64,000 bases of DNA. It comes from Pseudopyrenochaeta lycopersici (lineage: Eukaryota; Ascomycota; Dothideomycetes; Pleosporales; Pseudopyrenochaetaceae). The notes below the pieces were generated by a model. It ran no database searches, was not told the DNA's origin, and worked only from the letters and a program-made list of their open reading frames with translations. The translations under genes and the position numbers were made by a program. Shown here in pieces: positions 57,364-64,000 of the stretch. Location of the stretch: assembly GCA_003313425.1 (NCBI GenBank), contig NHZP01000004.1:1302001-1366000 (forward strand), given 5' to 3'. Position 1 is the first letter of the stretch. Each line of letters opens with the position of its first letter.

Positions 57364-60300
57364 GTATACACAACAAAGCGATAGAGTGCAGAATGACTTG
57401 AGAGACAGGCAGCGTAGTGTAAGAGGCAAACAAGTTGGGTAAGAAGAGGTAAGCTCTGGACTGATCAGGAACAAGGTGTCGGTGAGGGCTGAGATGATGT
57501 AGGCCAGTATCGGATGACTATAAATCCAGGGGAGCATGTCGGTGGCACCAGTACATGGCTTTTGGTATGCAGTTGGGTGGGTAAGGCGTCGCAGGGTTCC
57601 ACCTAGGAGGGGCGGTATATTGCATCTCAGTGTTCGGTTGGTCAGACCGAAACGCAGGGCAAGAACCCAATCAGCGCTGGGTGAATGAATTAAGGACAGG
57701 CACAGCAAGGAAATGCGCCTGTAAGAGCATCGTTCTCATGCGGGACCTGCTTGTGGAAAGGCGGCGATTTGGCGGCTAGCGAATGAGAAATGCAGGGTGC
57801 ACAGGCAGGATCTCGATGCTTGACCACGTCGGTTCGGCTGGTAGGGAAGACGAGGCTCAACGAGGGTGACGGGATCTGCAAGTCAAAAAAAACCTGGCCG
57901 CAAAAAGAAAGGAGGGTCGCATGGGATGCCATGAGCAGGGATGCCTGCCGCTGACTGCTCGTTCGACATTATCGACGATGGAGCAGAAACGGAATGCAGC
58001 TCCCGCAAACTGTGGCTTGTCTCGATTGAGCAGCCTGGGCGCGGGGGGCAGTCATTCACTATCGGAGCATCCGCGGATGTAAAGAGTATCCGCCAGGGCG
58101 GGAGCCCAAGAGAGGAGCTGCGCGGAAGCGGCTTCGTCTCCCAGAGGCAGTGGTGCACGCTGGCAGTCAGACTGCGACAGTGGGCCAAGCCTCATAGAAG
58201 CACTGCACCCCGCCGCTTTCCCGTGGGTCCCACGACACCGCTTGAGAGGGAGACAATATGGAGGACCACGTCCACCAAAATTATCACAACCTTCATGACT
58301 AGTGGGCCTGAGCCAGCGCCAGCCGAGGCCGGTGGAAAGTGCATGTCTGCAGTGCCCTGCCCAGTGAATGAGCATCACGCGTCTGATTCACGCTGGACCA
58401 CCATCATTATCCGACGCGTCGCGGGACGACTTCCTATTGATGACCCTTCAATCCAGCACCTGGGTAGGATGGCTCTGATCGGTCAAGACCCAAACAAGCG
58501 ATGCAGTCGGACACGTCACTGGCAGCCTCACAGACGGACTCAAACACCTGTTCCCGAACGCCTAACGGACGGTCGCGCCCCGGTCCCCGAATCAGCAATC
58601 GGAAGGTGCCCACACGGCTTTGCTGTTGCAATGTCGTGCAGTCTACCCAGTGCTTGGTATAACGCAATGCGGCAATGCCGCCGAAATGCGTATGACTTCT
58701 TCAGCTGCCCAAGCCCTGGAGCAACATGAGCGAAACGCGATTGTGGCATGCTGAAACGAATCCCCTATCCGTCTCCACATCCAATCGTATGACTTCCCAC
58801 TCACTGCGTGCTAACCTTATCCAGAGCTGTGGTGCGTGCAACTGGTCGCTGGGTGAGTTTCCCAGTCCGTCTCTGCGCTGTCCATCACAGTCCATTGGCC
58901 ACGATAGAAGCCATAAGATCGACAATTCAAGGCACTCACATCTTCACGTCTCTGTCTAGCGCATAGGCATCTTAGAGAAGGGGCAGGGCATTATAGCTGA
59001 GGCAGCCCTTGGAGCACTCCTTGGAGCACTCAGCCCACAACGATGCTCCCTGTCGGCTACTTCAGCTTACTATGTCCAACTCTTTAGCTACTACTTCGGC
59101 TACCTAGAGCAAAAGTTTCCCCGGAAACGTCATGCCACGTGGTAGAGCGAGGGGGTTTTGTTCAGCATCGCTTTGGCCTGTAGCGATAGGCCAAGGTGCT
59201 CGCATGGAAAGAGTGGGCCTTGACCCTGACTCGGGACTTCTCGCGTCAACATTTCAGGTGCAGCATCAAGATTTGCATGATCCGTCCGTCGATCAGTACC
59301 TTGTTTCCAAGGCCCGACACTCCAAGGCCCGACACTCGTCGCAGCTGCATCGTTATCACAACTCCAAGTTAAGCCATAGCTATACCTTTCGGGTGCAGTA
59401 GCCGGTCATGCACGTGGAAAACATGGACGCCTTTACCGCTGCCACGTTATCGCACAGACATCAGGCGCGCTTACCATTGCATTTATTTGGTGGCGCTGTT
59501 TAAATTCACTCACGGTTCATCCGCACTTCCTTCGCACACTCGCGTGGCAGGGATCAGCATCGAGCGGTTGGATCGGCCTGGAAAGTGGAACGACTTCAAA
59601 GCTTCGGCCACCGTACACACAATAGTTCACCTATTTCGACTCTGCCGATCCCGCCGACAATGTCTTGCCGCCGACCAGAACAGACGCCCACATCTCTTGG
59701 CCTTGCCAGTCTCTGGACCCACTGTTCGCTTATGCAACTTTGCAAACATTTGGTTAGCAGGCATCTCGAACGTGTTCACTGACTCAAGAAGCCTTTCGTT
59801 AATATATGTTCTTTCCGATGTGGATATGCACGCACTCTCTGACGCTCAACAAAGAGGAATGCGGCATCTTGAAAACTATTAACATCCCGCTTCATGAAAC
59901 CTGGGTAACAAGGACTGCCAAACACCACACACCAAGGCCCAAGTCTTTCTCATCCCCAATATTATGGTGTCTGCCGATCATGTCAGATTTGCTGTGCGCT
60001 TGGTCGAAGGTCTCAGGTTTGCCGACAAGGATTCCAAATCACCCCCTCCATCGAGGAAGCAACTCGTATCGCTTAAAGCAACAATGGGTCGATGTTTCAC
60101 ACCCACCGTTCGCAACGCCTACTGACGTATGATGGGGCTTGTCAAGACAACCAAGCATATCTGACGATCGAAGAGTCTGAGACACTGTCGCCCATCGTTT
60201 CATGATCTGATTTCTTAGCGCTGTCGTTCTCAGCCATAAGTGTTCTTACAGGAACCCCAGACTCGCGCAGGGACCCCCACGTTCGCATTCCTACAGCTGG

Positions 60301-61151
60301 ACCGAGGGGGCCATGGAAGATGATCCTTTTGTATGCCGTCAATCTAGGTCATGTTGCATACCCGACACTACATACAGCATACCAATTATGAATCCATGTG
60401 CATTGTGTAGACCAGTCACATACCGCGGAAACGACACGTCCGCTTCCCCAGTGCATACATGCATGACCTGATGCTTATTTTGCACGGGTACTGCAAGTCC
60501 GAGTCATAGGATCTCCGACTTCCGCATCACGTTTGGTTGGCTCCGATGTTAGAGCAACAACATCCTCCCTATCTCCGCACTAGGGCAGGATGACTTGGCT
60601 ATCATAACTGCCGGCTTCCGCGTACGGGGTCCGGCTGAAGAGTCATGTTGGCGACTAGATGGAAGGACTGTCTAGTCTCACCCTCAAATACGGGAATACT
60701 ACAGGATGCTCAGGAAATCCGAGGGGTTCGCGTCACGGTCCATGAGCACCGGCGGTGTGAGAGCGACAATGACCTTCCACATGCAAGCATATTGCTAGTG
60801 GCTCGAACATTATCTTTTGCAGCCAGTTGACCGATCAGCGCACTTACAAAATTCCAATGCTGCAAGGATAGAGCCTGACCGCTCCTTGAGGCGGGCGCAT
60901 ATCTCCGACGTTGGGGCACTGTCGAAACTGGCTAGCCGACTAGGGTGGATTCGTTTAACATTCACAAGTGGAGATAGAAATATGTGAAGTCCCTCAACAT
61001 TATAGACAATTTAGGACAAAGTTCAATATATACAAACTGAAAGGAGACGGATGCAATCGCTGGCATCTTTTTGTGTGCTCTGGTCTGAAAACCATATGAG
61101 CATATTCCTTCGTCGATCAGAGATCGTCTTCCACCTCGACCAACATTCCAA
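57364..61151. other. Gene-poor interval
   Basis: About 3.8 kb. It holds the uncertain long ORF at 57941-58729 and two tiny direct repeats: CCTTGGAGCACT twice at about 59008-59031, and CCAAGGCCCGACACT twice at about 59307-59336. Other frames (59487-59882, 59806-60132) show no domain. No tRNA or transposon was recognised. Confidence 0.4.
57941..58729 (+). CDS. Long ORF of doubtful coding status
   Basis: ATG-initiated, 262 codons, in moderately GC-rich DNA where several other frames on both strands are also open. The product is rich in R, P, S and T, with no hydrophobic core pattern, repeats or motif that I know. An ORF of this length by chance is borderline in a 64-kb window, so it is listed but not trusted. 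Confidence 0.15.
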   Translation: MPAADCSFDIIDDGAETECSSRKLWLVSIEQPGRGGQSFTIGASADVKSIRQGGSPREELRGSGFVSQRQWCTLAVRLRQWAKPHRSTAPRRFPVGPTTPLERETIWRTTSTKIITTFMTSGPEPAPAEAGGKCMSAVPCPVNEHHASDSRWTTIIIRRVAGRLPIDDPSIQHLGRMALIGQDPNKRCSRTRHWQPHRRTQTPVPERLTDGRAPVPESAIGRCPHGFAVAMSCSLPSAWYNAMRQCRRNAYDFFSCPSPGAT

Positions 61152-62911
61152 CTATTTGAACAGCTCTATAGCGTCCAGGATAACGTTCGGTGCAAGGAAG
61201 CCATCGCCACTGCTGCCACTGGTACAGCTGACCGTAATTGTATTCGACCCGCTAATAAGGGTACCGGACGGGATAGAGTAGTCGTAAATTTCTCCAAATC
61301 CGCGGTACGCGCCTCGGGTCAAACCACGGGAGTCGATCTTGGTCGGTGCAGCCGGTGTTGCAGGACTATAGCTGTTGACAACGACTGAGGGCCGGCAGCC
61401 AGCAAAGGAGAGTGTGGTTCCGACCCGTAGGGTGGCGGCCGCAGTGTGCGTACCCGAGAACTTGATGGTCAAGGGGTTGTTGTCCTTAACAATCGCCATG
61501 GGTACGCTGTCGAGGCTACTGGAGCCAACAGTATATGTCAAGGGGCCCCAAGAAGACATTCGCGAGTCGGTGGGATGCATGCGAAGCTGCTTGTCCGCGT
61601 TTCGGAAGCCCGTAGGCCGACCGTCCCACTCGCCAATTCTCCAGATGGACGTTTTGGTCTCTGTGTCAGCAGCAATATTGGCAGTTGTGGTGCCACCGGC
61701 TGTAACGCTGACGCTGGCAGCCTTGACCTTGAACTCTCCTTGATACAGGACCTGAGTGTATGTTCCAGGCTTCATCAGGGGGGACGTGAATTTGCCAGCG
61801 CTATCGGCATACGCCCAGTACTGGGCATTGTCATTGTACCAATGCAGGACTCTCTGGAAGCTGGATCCAACCCCAGTCGCAGTGCCAGTTACCGTTCCGC
61901 GACCTGAGGGGGCGACGTAGCCCGTAATACTAAGGTCCTTGAAGAAGGTCGTGTCCATACTTGAGCCTCCCTCTGGAACTCCAGATCTGGTGAAAGCCAA
62001 AGCGTAGGGGCCGTGGAGACCCTGGCGGTATTTTTCGGTCTGCACATGGCCACTGTTCATATAGAAGGTGAGCGAGGTGTACGTGCCGCCATTGTTGGTG
62101 TTGATGTCCCGGAAGAACGGACCACCGGAAGAACCTTCGTAAGAGTAGCTGTTCATTAAGAAACAGGCATGGATCGCATCGCTATCGCGATATACGCAGT
62201 GCTTTTTCTGTTAGCAAAGCTGCGTCGAAAGGTTTAAAGATGGCTCGCATACCCTGGTGTCGTCGATAAAACGCTCACTTGAATAGAATTTGGAACGCGT
62301 CTGTCCGTCGACAACGAAGACATCTGAGCCCTCGACCGTGGAACTTGATCCAACAGTCGTCGAAACCACACCAAAGGGGTATTCGAGAGGCACTGCCGAG
62401 CTCTTGAGACGAGCTATAAAGCGCAATTCGCCGACATCAGGCTCAGCGGTCGTGTACGTAGCCATATAGATAGTGGCTTCGCCGGACTTGACAACCAAAT
62501 AGTGAGTCAAGGTACTGGTTGTACAAGTGACCTTTACATATTGGCCTATCGCACACGATCAATTGGAATCACCAATTGAAAAGGCAAAATACTAACTGTT
62601 GATAGTTGTGTACGCAACAGTCGCTGTCCCAAGACCAGATGAGATGTGTGATCCTTTTTCGGTGGACTGCAATTCCTCGCCGCGGTATAGAAGCGATGTG
62701 ATATCACAGCTATTCGCATTGACTGTGAAAACGAGCGCATTGCTTGAACCTGCATCGACAACAATATTGTCGCCTGTCTTTGTAACACCAAATGCTACAA
62801 AACACTTTATCAGCGCCTCCTCCAAAGATACCTCGCACATAGGAAAGGCCTACCCGCTAGAGTCGAACTGCTCAGCGTGGCTGCAGCCACCAAAGCGCTC
62901 TTGAGAAGCAT
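61152..62911 (-). CDS. rglA: Secreted rhamnogalacturonan lyase, polysaccharide lyase family 4
   Basis: Extracellular enzyme that cleaves the rhamnose-galacturonate backbone of pectin rhamnogalacturonan I by beta-elimination. Exons are 62911-62854, 62794-62597, 62545-62253 and 62201-61152 (532 aa; introns 59, 51 and 51 nt), close to the usual fungal length. A signal peptide covers about residues 1-19 ([15 protein letters not shown]). The catalytic beta-sandwich holds [10 protein letters not shown] and Y-R-Q-G-L-H-G-P-Y, whose K and H match the conserved active-site pair of the family. It is followed by an FnIII-like domain (G-T-V-T-G-T-A-T-G) and a C-terminal jelly roll ([14 protein letters not shown], then [13 protein letters not shown]). 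The gene suits a plant-associated or litter-degrading fungus. Confidence 0.95.
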
Positions 62912-64000
62912 GCTGGCAACTCGGAATGAAAGAAACAATGTTTACGAGGCGTAGGTGCAAACAAGATTATGACAAGGTGCAACAAGCCTTTAATAAATCA
63001 TGGCTAAGCCTGAGGGGAAATGAATCACACCAAGGATTGCCCTATTTCCCCTCAATCTAGGTGTTCTAGCTGCCATGAAACACCCGGCACGTTGTCCCAC
63101 GTGAGGTTATTCGGGGCCAGTTCCTCCGAAACAGGTCATTTCCTTCACGGAACACCATTCACGGGCTACATTGCTAGTACTCTCCCTCCAATTTACAGCG
63201 ACGTTAGCCCGACCACCAGGTCCATTCGAGCGATGGGGCGGGGCGCCGCGGAGACGGACGGTCCTACTCCAAGACAGAACTGGCAGCTGGCCGTTCGGAC
63301 CTTGCGGGGGGACGCGTGGTGTTTGTATCAATCCCCGGCCGCTACTTTGGGGCATAACCCCCGGCACTTGTTGCGTTGTTTACCGAGAAAAACGCGGGTC
63401 CAAAACGTGGGGTGCATGCAACGTTAGTGGCGGAACAAAAGTCTGGTCAGAAAACAAGCACTATCGACTTCTTGGCGAGGCTGCATTCGGCCTGGCTTCG
63501 CCTGACCTGTGAGGCGACGGAACCGGATTGACGCGGACCCCTTTTTGGTGGCTTTGAGAGGGGGGTGGTCCGAATGGTATCATCGCGGACTATAAGGTAG
63601 CGACATGCGGCGGTTTCTTGGAGAGCTAAGAGCGAAAATGCTGCCGAAGGAGAGAAAAATTGGAGATGGTGCTGCTTTTATACTTTATTGAATTCTATTC
63701 AATACGAACGTTAGCTCAACTATGTTCTAGGAATAACATCAATTGCACACAAAGACTATTCTCGCATCTTACCGAAGTGGTTGTATAGCCCCTCTTTTGG
63801 CTTTCCAGAGCGCCTACTTTTGCTTGCAGTGTGGAGATGTATCACACCACTGTTTTGACATCTCACCGTGTCAGTTGCTGGGAGAGTGATAGATATCAGG
63901 AGATCAATAAAACGAAAATGTTTGAAGGCACATAATTCAATGTTTATTATATCGGTCACAAATTATGGTAGCAGGCAGCGAACCTCTACTAATCATCAAA
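62912..64000. promoter_or_regulatory. Upstream region of the rhamnogalacturonan lyase gene
   Basis: About 1.1 kb to the end of the window. The overlapping frames at 63020-63512 on both strands reflect GC-rich DNA without domain content. No gene is seen; the first few hundred bases should include the lyase promoter. Confidence 0.4.

Noticed and set aside
57941..58729. 262-codon ORF as a confident gene
   Set aside because: Composition is arginine/proline-rich without structure-like patterning, other frames are also open, and length is only borderline against chance. Kept only as a low-confidence entry.
59008..59336. Two short direct repeats as a possible CRISPR-like or satellite array
   Set aside because: Each is only a two-copy repeat of 12-15 bp with no spacers or further units.

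Overview
This window looks like nuclear chromosomal DNA of a filamentous ascomycete (Pezizomycotina, perhaps Dothideomycetes; the class is a guess). The evidence is the gene content: Zn2Cys6 regulator, fungal MFS families, STRIPAK-type FHA protein, PL4 pectin lyase, Spt5 with a fungal C-terminal repeat. Most introns are 43-90 nt with GT..AG ends, several with CTAAC- or CTGAC-like branch sites. I see no rRNA, tRNA, CRISPR array, intact transposon or PKS/NRPS gene. Exon coordinates were worked out by hand from splice signals and reading-frame continuity; for every multi-exon gene the exon lengths sum to a multiple of three.

Layout. 1-6.2 kb: tail of a possible upstream gene, the elongation factor Spt5 and a quinone-oxidoreductase-like MDR enzyme. 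6.9-13.8 kb: a BTB protein, a Zn2Cys6 regulator, an MCT-type MFS carrier and a candidate small four-exon gene. 14.3-19.6 kb: a G3BP-like NTF2/RRM protein and a septin-like GTPase with a C-terminal membrane segment. 19.6-23 kb: gene-poor, with a candidate two-exon small gene, an old diverged tandem duplication and an orphan ORF. 23-28.9 kb: a SET/MYND protein, divergent from a WD-repeat protein across 84 bp, then an RRM protein. 31-42.5 kb: a second MCT-type carrier, a Tho1/CIP29-like SAP protein, the TIM23 subunit Mgr2 hidden in five tiny exons, a SLMAP/PRO45-like FHA protein, RNase P/MRP subunit Pop7 and octanoyltransferase Lip2. 43.9-53.7 kb: a FucP-type sugar transporter, an F-box protein, an unknown protein, a Baeyer-Villiger-type flavin monooxygenase and a LigD-type 3'-phosphoesterase-like protein. 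53.7-64 kb: gene-poor, with one unknown coiled-coil gene and a secreted rhamnogalacturonan lyase.

The genes do not form an obvious pathway. Housekeeping genes (spt5, tho1, mgr2, pop7, lip2) are interleaved with accessory genes (carriers, regulator, monooxygenase, pectin lyase). The nearest thing to a functional group is the Zn2Cys6 regulator next to an MCT-type carrier, but they lie in tandem rather than sharing a promoter. The most rewarding observations are fragmented genes that length filters miss (mgr2 and two further small candidates), the RRM protein with unassigned flanking domains, and the membrane-anchored septin-like GTPase.
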